From: Pseudoroseomonas cervicalis
GTDB lineage: Bacteria > Pseudomonadota > Alphaproteobacteria > Acetobacterales > Acetobacteraceae
Reading direction: 5' to 3'
Length of the DNA: 64,000 nt
Assembly: GCF_030818485.1 (NCBI RefSeq)
Contig: NZ_JAUTAJ010000004.1
Span: 1,467,001 to 1,531,000 of the forward strand
In this document: positions 9,782-17,992 of the stretch, one piece after another
Layout of the letters: each line of letters opens with the position of its first letter
How positions within the stretch are numbered: position 1 is the stretch's first letter
Notes under the pieces: model-generated
Database searches by the model: none
Told to the model about the DNA's origin: nothing
The model's input: only the letters and a program-made list of their open reading frames with translations
Program-made: the position numbers and the translations under genes

Positions 9782-10705
9782 ATGACCCTTCGCCAGCTTG
9801 AGATCCTCCGCGCCGTGCTGCGCCACCAGACCACCATGGCGGCGGGGCGCATCCTCGGCATGTCGCAGCCGGCGGTCAGCCACGCGGTGAAGCAGCTGGA
9901 GACCCAGCTCGGCTTCCCGCTCTTCGAGCGGGTCAACAACCGCCTCTACCCCACCGAGGCGGCGCGGCTGATCCATGCGGAGTCAGAACCGCTCTTCGCC
10001 CAGCACGCGGCGCTGGAGGCAAGGCTGCAGGAGCTGCGCCAGGACAAGACCGGCCGGCTGCGGCTGCTGGCCACGCCGCCGCTCGGCCATGGCGTCATCC
10101 CGGAAGCCTTGCAGCGCATGCTGGCGCGCCAGCCCGGGCTGCGCATCACCTTCGATGTGCGAAGGCTGGACGAGGTGGTGGAAGGGGTGGAAAGCGGCGC
10201 CGCCGAGCTCGGCTTCGGCGTCAGCCTGGAGGAACGGCCGGGGCTCACCCTGCGGCCATTGGCGGCGGCCCGCATGGTCTGCGTCGCCGCCCCCGACCAT
10301 CCGCTGCTGCGCGAGCCGGTGGTGACCCCGGCTTTGCTGCGGCCCTGGCCGCTGATCGCGCTGGAGGCCGGCACCCGCATGGGCGCCGCCTTGCGCGCCG
10401 CCTTCCAGGAGGCGCGCGAGCCCTTCCTGCCGGCGGTCGAGGTCCGCTATGGCGACACCGCCCGCGCGCTCGCCGAGGCCGGGGTGGGGGTCGCGGTGAT
10501 CGACCCCTTCTCCGCCGGCAATCGCCGCCTGCCGCTCTCGGTGCGGCCCTTCGAGCCAGCCATCCCCTCCCGCGCCGTGGCCTTCTTCGCCAGCCGCCTG
10601 CCGCTGTCGCGCGGGGCGGAGGCGCTGCTGCGCGAGATCCGGCTGCGGCTGGAGCGCCAGGGGGCGCCAGGGGCCGCCCCGGGCGCCCTGCCCTTTCCGG
10701 GCTGA
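9782..10705 (+). CDS. LysR-family transcriptional regulator
   Basis: DNA-binding regulator, 307 residues. The N-terminal winged helix begins MTLRQLEILRAVLRH and has the recognition stretch MSQPAVSHAVKQLE. The rest is the periplasmic-binding-like effector domain. It is divergent from the carbamoylase-ABC cluster, separated by 157 bp, so it most likely controls that cluster and itself. No clear Shine-Dalgarno sequence precedes the ATG. The 157-bp spacer is richer in AT from about 9718 to 9780, but I could not define a convincing T-N11-A operator in it. Confidence 0.93.
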   Translation: MTLRQLEILRAVLRHQTTMAAGRILGMSQPAVSHAVKQLETQLGFPLFERVNNRLYPTEAARLIHAESEPLFAQHAALEARLQELRQDKTGRLRLLATPPLGHGVIPEALQRMLARQPGLRITFDVRRLDEVVEGVESGAAELGFGVSLEERPGLTLRPLAAARMVCVAAPDHPLLREPVVTPALLRPWPLIALEAGTRMGAALRAAFQEAREPFLPAVEVRYGDTARALAEAGVGVAVIDPFSAGNRRLPLSVRPFEPAIPSRAVAFFASRLPLSRGAEALLREIRLRLERQGAPGAAPGALPFPG

Positions 10706-10791
10706 AGCCGCGCAAGATAAGGTTGACGCGGCCCCGCTTTCCGGCACACCTGCCCGCCCCAGCCACAACCAGCCGGACTTAAGGCAGAGTG

Positions 10792-12222
10792 ATGACCGAA
10801 CTGGCCTTCCACAACAGCGCCACGCGCCAGCGGGAGACCTTCACCCCGCTCGACCCGCAGCATGTGCGCCTTTATGTGTGCGGCCCGACGGTCTACGACC
10901 TCGCCCATCTGGGCAATGCGCGCCCTGTGGTGGTGTTCGACGTGCTGGCCCGGCTGCTGCGCCGGCGCTTCCCGCGCGTCACCTATGTCCGCAACATCAC
11001 GGATGTGGACGACAAGATCAACGCGCGCAGCCAGGAGAGCGGCGAGCCGATCGCCGCCATCACCGCCCGCACCACGGCCGATTTCCACCGCGACATGGCG
11101 GCGCTGGGCTGCCTGCCCCCGGATGAGGAGCCGCGCGCGACCGACAACATCGCGCAGATGATCCAGCTGATCGAGCGGCTGATCGCCAATGGCCATGCCT
11201 ATGCCGCCGAGGGGCATGTGCTGTTCTCGGTGGCGAGCTTCCCCGGCTATGGCGCCCTTTCCGGCCGCTCACCGGACGAGATGCTGGCCGGCGCCCGGGT
11301 CGAGATCGCGCCCTACAAGCGCGAGGCCGGGGATTTCGTGCTGTGGAAGCCCTCCTCCGACGACCTCCCCGGCTGGGACAGCCCCTGGGGCCGCGGCCGG
11401 CCGGGCTGGCATATCGAATGCTCGGCCATGTCCTGGCGCTATCTCGGCAGTGATTTCGACATCCATGGCGGCGGGCACGATCTGATCTTCCCGCATCATG
11501 AGAACGAGATCGCGCAATCGGTCTGCGCCTTCCCCGGCTCCCGCTTCGCCCACACCTGGCTGCACAACGGCATGCTGCTGGTGGATGGGGAGAAGATGTC
11601 GAAATCGCTCGGCAATTTCCTCACCGTGCGCGACATCCTGGCGCGCGGCGCCTGGGCCGGCGAGGCCTTCCGCCTGCTGCTGCTGAAGACCCATTACCGC
11701 GCCGCCATCGACTACACGGTCGAGCGGTTGGAAGAGGCCAAGGCGGAGCTGGACGATTTCTACGCCCTGCTGGCCCGCGACCTGCCGCAGCCGGAGGCGG
11801 ACGACGCGCTGGTGGCCGAGATGGCCGAATGGGCGCTGGAGCCGCTGGCGGACGATCTGAACACCCCGCTCGCCATCGCCCGTCTGCGCGATTTGCGCAC
11901 GCTGGAGAATGTGGCGACGGTCGGCGGCTCGGCCACCAATGTGCTGCACCGCATTGGGCGGGACTGGCAGCCGGACTCCGGCCAGGCGGCGGCGGCGCTG
12001 CGCCAGGCGGCGGCGCTGCTCGGCCTGCTGGGCGGCGATGCGCGCGCCTGGCGCCAGGGCGGCGAAGGCGACAGCGCGGCGATCGAGGCCGCCATCCAGG
12101 CGCGGCTCGACGCCCGCAAGGCGAAGAACTGGGCCGAGGCCGACCGCATCCGCGCCGATCTGCTGGCCCAGGGGGTCATCCTGGAGGATGGCGCCGGCGG
12201 GACGACCTGGCGGCGGGCCTGA
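10792..12222 (+). CDS. cysS: Cysteine--tRNA ligase
   Basis: Class I aminoacyl-tRNA synthetase that charges tRNA-Cys; 476 residues. The HIGH-type motif is HLGN (39-42) in PTVYDLAHLGN and the KMSKS motif is at 268-272. Zinc ligands are visible as Cys30, Cys210, His235 and a Glu in HHENE. The ATG at 10792 is preferred because AAGG sits 7 nt upstream; an immediately preceding GTG is also possible. It stands alone on the plus strand and is followed by family A repeat A2, convergent with msrQ. Confidence 0.97.
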   Translation: MTELAFHNSATRQRETFTPLDPQHVRLYVCGPTVYDLAHLGNARPVVVFDVLARLLRRRFPRVTYVRNITDVDDKINARSQESGEPIAAITARTTADFHRDMAALGCLPPDEEPRATDNIAQMIQLIERLIANGHAYAAEGHVLFSVASFPGYGALSGRSPDEMLAGARVEIAPYKREAGDFVLWKPSSDDLPGWDSPWGRGRPGWHIECSAMSWRYLGSDFDIHGGGHDLIFPHHENEIAQSVCAFPGSRFAHTWLHNGMLLVDGEKMSKSLGNFLTVRDILARGAWAGEAFRLLLLKTHYRAAIDYTVERLEEAKAELDDFYALLARDLPQPEADDALVAEMAEWALEPLADDLNTPLAIARLRDLRTLENVATVGGSATNVLHRIGRDWQPDSGQAAAALRQAAALLGLLGGDARAWRQGGEGDSAAIEAAIQARLDARKAKNWAEADRIRADLLAQGVILEDGAGGTTWRRA

Positions 12223-12229
12223 CACGTCC

Positions 12230-12297
12230 TGGGGAGGCGCTGCCTCCCCAGACCCCTCCGCCGGGGGGACAGGGTCCCCCCGGACCCCGCCATCAGT
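12230..12297 (+). repeat. Family A two-hairpin element, copy A2
   Basis: Begins 7 nt after the cysS stop, in the sense orientation. Hairpin 1 is 12230-12250 (9-bp stem TGGGGAGGC, loop GCT). Hairpin 2 is 12261-12283 (9-bp stem CCGGGGGGA, loop CAGGG). The tail ACCCCGCCATCAGT follows. It faces copy A3 tail to tail. Confidence 0.8.
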
Positions 12298-12304
12298 GGG
12301 CGCC

Positions 12305-12367
12305 AAACTGAAGGCGGGGTCCGGGGTGGCCCTGCCACCCCGGCGGGGTTCAGGGGCGGAGCCCCTG
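12305..12367 (-). repeat. Family A two-hairpin element, copy A3 (overlaps the msrQ stop codon)
   Basis: Sense to msrQ. Hairpin 1 (12351-12367, 7-bp stem, minus-strand loop TCC) is inside the msrQ reading frame: it encodes the last residues (QGLRP) and part of the stop codon. Hairpin 2 (12321-12343, 9-bp stem, minus-strand loop CAGGG) follows the stop. With A2 it fills the spacer between the convergent cysS and msrQ. Confidence 0.8.
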
Positions 12368-13198
12368 CCTGATCGCTTTGACGACCACGGCAGCAGCCCC
12401 GGCGATCCCCACCCACAGCGCCGGCCGCAGCCCGAATTCCACATCCAGATTGGCCATCAGCACCGGCAGCGGCGGCACGCCGGTGGCCACGCCGTACCAG
12501 CCGGCCTCCAGCAGCGCCGTGCCCAGCGCCGCCGCCACCGCCAGCAGCGCCAGCCGCCAGAGCGAGGGCGCGCCCCCCTTCGGCGCCAGCAGCCGGTAGC
12601 CCATCAGCCACAGGAACAGCCCGGCCATCAGGATGGCCTCGGTGACGTCGAGCTTGGATTGCAGGGCGAAATGCACCAGCGCCAGCACGCCGATGCCATA
12701 GGCCAGCCGGTGCAGCCCCTGCCAGCGCCGCCCGCCCAGCCGCTTCACCCAGCCATCGGTGGAGGTGACGCCCAGCGCCACCAGCCCCAGCAGCGCGACG
12801 AAGCCGATGGTCAGGTAGACGCGCAGCACGATCTCGCTGGCGACCTTGGCCAGGTCCCATTTCAGGTCCAGCGCGTAGAGCACCAGATGCAGCAGCGTAT
12901 AGGCCAGGGCGGCGACGCCGATCATCCGGCGCAGCTGCATGGCTTTCGGCCAGCGCAGCATCTGCCGCAGCGGCGTCACCAGCAGCGACAGCAGCAGGAT
13001 GCGCACCGCCCAGAGGCCGGTCCAGTGGATCGCCTCCATCACCGGCCGCCCGCCCAGCTCGCCGCGCGCCGCCCACCAGGCCAGCAGCGCCGCCGGCAGG
13101 CAGAGCAGCAGCAGCGTGGCAAGCTTGAGCGAGGAGAAGCGCCCCTGCCGGTCCCGCCAGGGGACGGCCAGGGGGGGCAGAGACAGGCTCAGGGACAT
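12350..13198 (-). CDS. msrQ: Heme-binding membrane subunit of the MsrPQ methionine sulfoxide reductase system
   Basis: Integral membrane b-type heme protein (YedZ family) that passes electrons to the periplasmic molybdoenzyme MsrP for repair of oxidised methionine; 282 residues. Several membrane segments and the family stretch TSTDGWVKRLGGRRWQ followed by LHRLAYG are present, with His residues (AIHW, TLLHL, LHRLAYG, LVHF) suited to heme binding. The partner gene msrP is not adjacent: upstream is a divergent DUF305 gene. An 11-base G/C tract lies 11 bp upstream of the start. The C-terminal residues and stop are provided by repeat A3. Confidence 0.9.
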   Translation of the reverse strand: MSLSLSLPPLAVPWRDRQGRFSSLKLATLLLLCLPAALLAWWAARGELGGRPVMEAIHWTGLWAVRILLLSLLVTPLRQMLRWPKAMQLRRMIGVAALAYTLLHLVLYALDLKWDLAKVASEIVLRVYLTIGFVALLGLVALGVTSTDGWVKRLGGRRWQGLHRLAYGIGVLALVHFALQSKLDVTEAILMAGLFLWLMGYRLLAPKGGAPSLWRLALLAVAAALGTALLEAGWYGVATGVPPLPVLMANLDVEFGLRPALWVGIAGAAAVVVKAIRQGLRP

Positions 13199-13209
13199 GC
13201 GGGCTCCGC

Positions 13210-13220
13210 GGGGGGGGGGG
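13210..13220. repeat. Homopolymer of 11 G (C on the msrQ strand)
   Basis: An uninterrupted run of eleven G lies 11 bp upstream of the msrQ ATG (13198), in the spacer shared with the divergent DUF305 gene. Runs of this length can change by slippage, and they are also prone to read errors. Confidence 0.9.
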
Positions 13221-13373
13221 ACGGATGGCGATTATCTGGCAACGCCCGGCCCGCCCGCCAGGAGCGGAGCCGGCGCGGTTACATTTTGAACCGGGCGAGG
13301 CCCTGCCTCCCCCTTGCCTTCCCATGGGGGCAAGCCTGCATCTGCAGGGCGCTTGTCCAACCGGGAGACCGCC

Positions 13374-13739
13374 ATGACCCGCACCCTGCGCCCTGCCCTC
13401 GCCGCCCTCGGCCTGCTGCTGGCCGGCCCCGCCCTCGCCCAGCATGCCGGGCATGGCGGCCACGCCGCCCCGCCGGCCGCCGCCGCCAGCCCCTCCACCG
13501 CCGAATTCCAGGCGGCCAATGAGAAGATGCATCGCGACATGGCCGTGCCGCTGACCGGCGATGCCGATCGTGACTTCGCGGCCTCCATGATCCCGCACCA
13601 TCAGGGCGCCATCGACATGGCCCGCATCCAGCTGCGCCATGGCCGCGACCCGGCGATGCGCCGCATGGCCGAGGAGATCATCGCCGCGCAGGAGAAGGAG
13701 ATCGCCGAGCTGCGCGCCTTCCTGGCCCGCCCGCGCTGA
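13374..13739 (+). CDS. DUF305 domain-containing exported protein
   Basis: Small secreted protein, 121 residues, with a signal peptide ending ALA-QH near residue 21, then a His/Gly/Ala-rich linker (HAGHGGHAA) and a DUF305 domain with the hallmark MIPHHQGAIDMA near residues 70-81 and a helical C terminus. DUF305 proteins are ferritin-like helical proteins, often linked with copper; the His-rich stretch would fit metal binding, but function is unproven. The ATG was chosen because it starts the signal peptide and has GGGAGA upstream. Divergent from msrQ. Confidence 0.88.
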   Translation: MTRTLRPALAALGLLLAGPALAQHAGHGGHAAPPAAAASPSTAEFQAANEKMHRDMAVPLTGDADRDFAASMIPHHQGAIDMARIQLRHGRDPAMRRMAEEIIAAQEKEIAELRAFLARPR

Positions 13740-13854
13740 GGCCGCGCCGGGCGCGGGGCTGGGCCAGGGGCTGCCATTCCCTGGTGGCCCTTCCCCGCGC
13801 CGCGCCGGGCGGCTATCCGGGGCGGCTGTTGTTCTGCCCGAAGGAAGCCCCGCC

Positions 13855-14688
13855 ATGACCGGCCGTGAAGCTGGCGCCGACCTCAAGCCCATGCCGGGCG
13901 AAAGCCCGATCATCGTGCTGGTGCGCCCGCAACTGGCCGAGAATATCGGCTCCACCGCCCGCGCCATGGCCAATGGCGGGCTGTTCCATCTGCGCCTGGT
14001 GGCGCCGCGCGATGGCTGGCCGCAGGAACGCGCCTGGTACGTCTCCTCCGGCGCCCAGCGCATCCTCGACGCCGCCACGGTGCATGAGACGGTGGCGGAC
14101 GCCGTGGCCGATTGCCACCGCGTCTTCGCCACCTGCCCGCGCCCGCGCCATGTCGTCATCCCGGTCTGCACCGCCCGCGGCGCGGCGGAGGAGCTGGTCG
14201 ATATCTGCCAGGCCCGCAACCTGCGCAGCGCCGTGCTGTTCGGCCCCGAGCGCGCCGGGCTCGAGAATGACGACATGGCCTGCGCCGACACCCTGGTCCG
14301 CTACCCGCTGAACCCGGACCACATGTCGCTGAACCTGGCCCAGGCGGTGATGATCCTGGCCTATGAATGGTGGAACGCGGCGGTCGACCGCACGCCCCCC
14401 CGCCAGCTGATGACCAACGAGACCCATGTCGCCACCAAGGGCGAGCTGGAGACCTTCCTCAACCGCCTGGTCTCCGAACTCGACGCCAGCGGCTTCCTGG
14501 ACAATCTGCCGAAGCGGCCGGGCATGGTGCGCAACCTACGCCACTGGTTCCAGCGCGGCGAGGTGACGGAACAGGAACTGCGCACCCTGCACGGCGTGGT
14601 CACCGAACTGTCGCGCGGGCGCATGCGGCGCGGGCGGCCCGAGGCGCAGGATCCGGCGCTGCCCTGGGCGGACCAGCAGCAACAGTAA
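13855..14688 (+). CDS. trmJ: tRNA/rRNA methyltransferase of the SpoU/TrmJ family
   Basis: SPOUT-fold 2'-O-methyltransferase, 277 residues, most like TrmJ, which methylates position 32 of tRNAs. SPOUT motif 1 is RPQLAENIGSTARAM, motif 2 is LFGPERAGLEND and motif 3 is the knot-forming PLNPDHMSLNLAQAV. A C-terminal helical extension follows, as in TrmJ. The ATG chosen follows AAGGAAG at ribosome-binding distance. It is followed by family A repeat A4 and is convergent with a glycosyltransferase gene. Confidence 0.9.
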   Translation: MTGREAGADLKPMPGESPIIVLVRPQLAENIGSTARAMANGGLFHLRLVAPRDGWPQERAWYVSSGAQRILDAATVHETVADAVADCHRVFATCPRPRHVVIPVCTARGAAEELVDICQARNLRSAVLFGPERAGLENDDMACADTLVRYPLNPDHMSLNLAQAVMILAYEWWNAAVDRTPPRQLMTNETHVATKGELETFLNRLVSELDASGFLDNLPKRPGMVRNLRHWFQRGEVTEQELRTLHGVVTELSRGRMRRGRPEAQDPALPWADQQQQ

Positions 14689-14694
14689 GAAAAA

Positions 14695-14758
14695 TCAGGG
14701 GCGCTGCCCCTGAACCCCGCCGGGGGGACAGGGTCCCCCCGGACCCCGCCTTCAGTTG
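14695..14758 (+). repeat. Family A two-hairpin element, copy A4
   Basis: Begins 6 nt after the trmJ stop, in the sense orientation. Hairpin 1 is 14695-14713 (8-bp stem TCAGGGGC, loop GCT). Hairpin 2 is 14720-14742 (9-bp stem, loop CAGGG). The tail CCGCCTTCAGT runs over the stop codon (14752-14754) of the convergent glycosyltransferase gene. Confidence 0.8.
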
Positions 14759-16395
14759 GCGATGCGCACGAAGCCCAGCTTCAGCAGCCAGATCAGGCCG
14801 CGCAACACCGCGCGCCGCGCGGCGCCCTCGGGCAGCAGCGCCTCCAGCGGCAGCGGGCCCTCGCGGCGCAGGCGCTGCAGCAGCGCCGTCAGCCCCGGCG
14901 CATCCAGCCCGCCAGCGCCCGCATGCAGGCCGGCGGGCAGCGCCGCGATCGGCGCCACCTCGCCCGGCGCCGCCGGATCGGCCTCCAGCACCATGCCGGC
15001 CCGCAGCGGCCCGGTCGGGTAGCCGGCGAAGAGCAGCGTCGGGTCGGCCTGCCGCGCCTCCGGCACCGGCGCGGCCGGCGCCCCGGCCCGGCGACGCGCC
15101 GCCAGCTCGGCCCACAGCGCCTGGTACTGGCCGATCACCACCGACCAGTCGAACACCGCCCGCGCCCGCGCCTGCCCCGCCGCCCCCATCCGCGCCCGCA
15201 GCGCCGCATCGCGGGCCAGCGCCGCCAGCGCATCGGCGGCGGCGCCGATCTCCACCGCCACCAGCTGCGTCGTCGCCGCCAGATAGTGGTCGTAATTCAC
15301 CGCGCCGCTGGCATGGCGCAGCGCCAGGTCGCCGGCGCTGCCGGGCGGCGCCATGCGCACCGGCACGCGGAATCCGTCCTCCCCCTGCCGCACCGTGTCA
15401 CGGAACCCGTCCCAGTCGCTGACCACCACCGGCAGCCCGGCCGCCATCGCCTCCACCGGCGCCAGGCCGAAGCTCTCCTGGATGTTGTCGACCAGCAGGG
15501 CGAAGATGTCGGCCGCCGCCAGCAGCCCGTCCCGCGCCCCGGGCGGCCGCGCATCGGCGATGTGCAGCGTGACCTCCGGCGCCAGCGCGGCGGCCAGGGC
15601 GCGATGCGCCTCCTCCTGCCCCGGATTGGCGAACCAGCCGCCCAGCACCGCATGCAGCGGCGCCGCCCCCGGCCGCCGCGCCGCCCGCCCCAGCGCCGCG
15701 AACAGCGCCGCCGGATGCGCCTTGGCGTGCCAGGACAGCCGGCCGAGGCTGAGCACCGCCACCGCCCCCTCCGGAATGCCCAGCCGCGCCCGCCAGGCGC
15801 CGCGCAGCTCCGGCCGCGGCGCCAGCGCCTCGCATTCGACGCCGAGCGGGATGACCGGCAATTCCGGCAGCACCATCCGCCGCGCGCCCAGGCGCTGCGC
15901 CAGCGCCTCCCCCTCCATCGCCAGCAGCCGCCGCGCCGCCTCCTGCACCGCCCGGGAGGTGCAGACCAGCGCGTCCCAGCGCTGCACCGGCGCCGTCGCC
16001 AGCTCGGCGATGGCGGCCATGGCATGGGCCGAGGCGATGGTGTGCGTCACCCCCACCACCGACCAGGCGGCATCGCCGGCGAAGCGGCGCAGCCTTGCGG
16101 CCGATGCCAGGTCCGGCCCCGGCAGCATCAGCGTGCCGATCGCCGCCAGCCGGTCCAGCCGGTGCGGCGCGATCGCCTCCAGCGCCATGGTCGCGCCATG
16201 CTGCCGCGCCAGCCCGGCGAAGGCCTGGCCATCGCCCGGCGCCAGCAGATAGGCCGAGAGCGTCTCCACCCCCGAATGCCGGATCATGCCGCGCAGGAAG
16301 CCCTCGCCCGCGACATGCCGGCCCATCAGCTTCGGGCGGTCGGTGCGGTAGCCATCGGCGGCGAAGCCGATGGCGGCATTGGGCGGCGGGGTCAT
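14752..16395 (-). CDS. Glycosyltransferase (GT4-like) with extra C-terminal domain
   Basis: Predicted GT-B glycosyltransferase, 547 residues. The N-terminal half has the VTHTIAS and LVCTSRAVQEAA stretches of the acceptor-side domain. The C-terminal Rossmann domain has VLSLGRLSWHAKAHP and the donor-binding ESFGLAPVEAMAAG motif with the E-x7-E pattern. About 120 residues after the GT domain form an Ala/Pro-rich linker and a tail of unknown role (ending LKLGFVRIAN), longer than most GT4 enzymes. It is a single gene with no cell-surface neighbours, so the acceptor is unknown. Confidence 0.85.
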   Translation of the reverse strand: MTPPPNAAIGFAADGYRTDRPKLMGRHVAGEGFLRGMIRHSGVETLSAYLLAPGDGQAFAGLARQHGATMALEAIAPHRLDRLAAIGTLMLPGPDLASAARLRRFAGDAAWSVVGVTHTIASAHAMAAIAELATAPVQRWDALVCTSRAVQEAARRLLAMEGEALAQRLGARRMVLPELPVIPLGVECEALAPRPELRGAWRARLGIPEGAVAVLSLGRLSWHAKAHPAALFAALGRAARRPGAAPLHAVLGGWFANPGQEEAHRALAAALAPEVTLHIADARPPGARDGLLAAADIFALLVDNIQESFGLAPVEAMAAGLPVVVSDWDGFRDTVRQGEDGFRVPVRMAPPGSAGDLALRHASGAVNYDHYLAATTQLVAVEIGAAADALAALARDAALRARMGAAGQARARAVFDWSVVIGQYQALWAELAARRRAGAPAAPVPEARQADPTLLFAGYPTGPLRAGMVLEADPAAPGEVAPIAALPAGLHAGAGGLDAPGLTALLQRLRREGPLPLEALLPEGAARRAVLRGLIWLLKLGFVRIAN

Positions 16396-16420
16396 GGGCG
16401 CTCCGGGCGGGGCCGCGCCC

Positions 16421-17780
16421 TCAGCCGACCGAGCGGGTCAGCGTCCGCAGCGTGACGAATTCCTCCGCCGCCGTCGGATGGATGCCGATGGTGCGGTCGA
16501 AATCCTCCTTGGTGGCGCCGGCGACGATGGCCACCGCGATGCCCTGCATGATCTCGCCGGCATCCTCGCCCAGCATATGCGCGCCCAGCACCCGCCGCGT
16601 GCGCTTCGACACCACCAGCTTCATCAGCGTCTTGCGCGGCTGCTTGCTGATGGTGTGCCGCATCGGCGTGAAGCGGGCCATGTAGATGTCGACCGGCCCC
16701 TGGGCGGCGGCGGCCTCCTCGCTCAGCCCGACCATCGCGGCGGGCGGCGAGGTGAACACCGCCGTCGGCACGTTCTGGAAGCTGGCGGCGCGCGGGCGGC
16801 CGCCGAACAGCGTGTCGGCCAGGGCATGGCCGACCGCGGTCGCCACCGGCGTCAGGTTCAGCTGATCGGTGACGTCGCCGATGGCGTAGATATGCGGCTG
16901 GGTGGTCGCCTGCTCCAGCGTCACCGGCACGCAGCCGGAGCGGCCGGGGGCGATGCCGGCACGGTCCAGCCCCAGCGCCTCGGTGTTCGGCACGCGGCCG
17001 GTGGCGAACATCACCTGGTCCGTCTCCAGCACCGCGCCCGACCTAGTGGTCAGGCGCAGGCCATCGCCGGCCTTCTCCAGCCGCGCCGGCTCCTGGCCGG
17101 GATGCAGGCGGATGCCCTGGTTCGCCAGCGCCTCGGCCATCGCCTCGCGCAGATCGCCATCGAAGCCGCGCAGCGGCAGCTCCTGGCGGTAGAGCAGATC
17201 CACCTCCGCCCCCAGCCCGCAGAGCAGCGAGGCGAATTCCAGTGCAATATAGCCGCTGCCCACCACCACGATGCGGCGCGGCCGCTCCTTCAGCGTGAAC
17301 AGATCGTCGGACACCAGGCCGAGCTCGGCGCCCGGGATGTCGGGGCGGATCGGCTTGCCGCCCACGGCGATGACGATGCGCTCGGCGGTGACGCGCTGGC
17401 CACCGACATCCAGCGTGTGCGGGTCGATGAAGGTGGCGCGGGCGTTGAAGCTGGTGACCCCCGCATTGCCCAGCAGCCTGGCATAGATGGCGTTCAGCCG
17501 CGGCCACCTCGGCATCGCGGGCGGCGACCAGCGTCGGCCAGTCATGGCCCTTGTTCTCGATCTCCCAGCCGAAGGCCCCGGCCTCGCGCGACCACTGCCC
17601 GTATTCGGCGGCATGCACCATGATCTTCTTCGGCACGCAGCCGACATTGACGCAGGTGCCGCCCCAGAAGCGCTCCTCCGCCACGCCGACCCGCGCGCCA
17701 TGCCCGGCCGCGATGCGCCCGCAGCGCACGCCGCCCGAGCCGCCACCGATGACGAACAGGTCGAAATCATAGGCGCTCAT
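16421..17780 (-). pseudogene. gor: Glutathione-disulfide reductase, interrupted by a one-base frameshift
   Basis: FAD flavoprotein that would reduce oxidised glutathione with NADPH. The N-terminal part reads from the ATG at 17780: dinucleotide motif GGGSGG and redox-active CVNVGCVPKK. The frame is lost around 17498-17506, where the minus strand reads GTGGCCGCGGCTG; the family sequence needs GTG-GCG-CGG-CTG, so one base is extra. The remaining part reads in the next frame from LNAIYARLL and holds the NADPH motif VVGSGYIALEFA, the TGRVPNTE stretch and the C-terminal HPTAAEEFVT. As given, a truncated protein would be made. All other motifs are intact, so a sequencing error or a very recent mutation are both possible. 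Confidence 0.88.
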
Positions 17781-17871
17781 GCGCAGGGCCCCTCATGCTG
17801 CGGTTGCCGTGGCAAGAAGGGCGTCCCGGCGCCTCGCGTCAAGGCGGAGGCTTGGGCAGGGAGAGGAAAGG

Positions 17872-17989
17872 GTTCTTTTTTGGAAAAAAGAACCAAAAAA
17901 CTTTTGTCTGTTGGCGTCCCGCCTCAGGCCTGAGGCGGGACGCCAAGCTGAAAGAAGTCTTTTTGCTTCTTTTTCTTCAGAAAAAGAAG
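17872..17989. repeat. Family B triple-palindrome element, copy B1
   Basis: Three palindromes in a row: 17872-17893 (10-bp arms GTTCTTTTTT around GG), 17911-17946 (perfect 36-bp palindrome, GC-rich, half TTGGCGTCCCGCCTCAGG) and 17966-17989 (10-bp arms CTTCTTTTTC around TTCA). It begins 3 nt after the gabD stop codon (minus strand). The AT-rich ends stand out against the GC-rich surroundings. The other copy is at 29392-29508. Confidence 0.85.
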
Positions 17990-17992
17990 GAC

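Noticed and set aside
11760..14291. 843-codon minus-strand frame spanning cysS, the repeats, msrQ, the DUF305 gene and trmJ
   Set aside because: It crosses several real genes on both strands and the family A repeats; no coherent protein.
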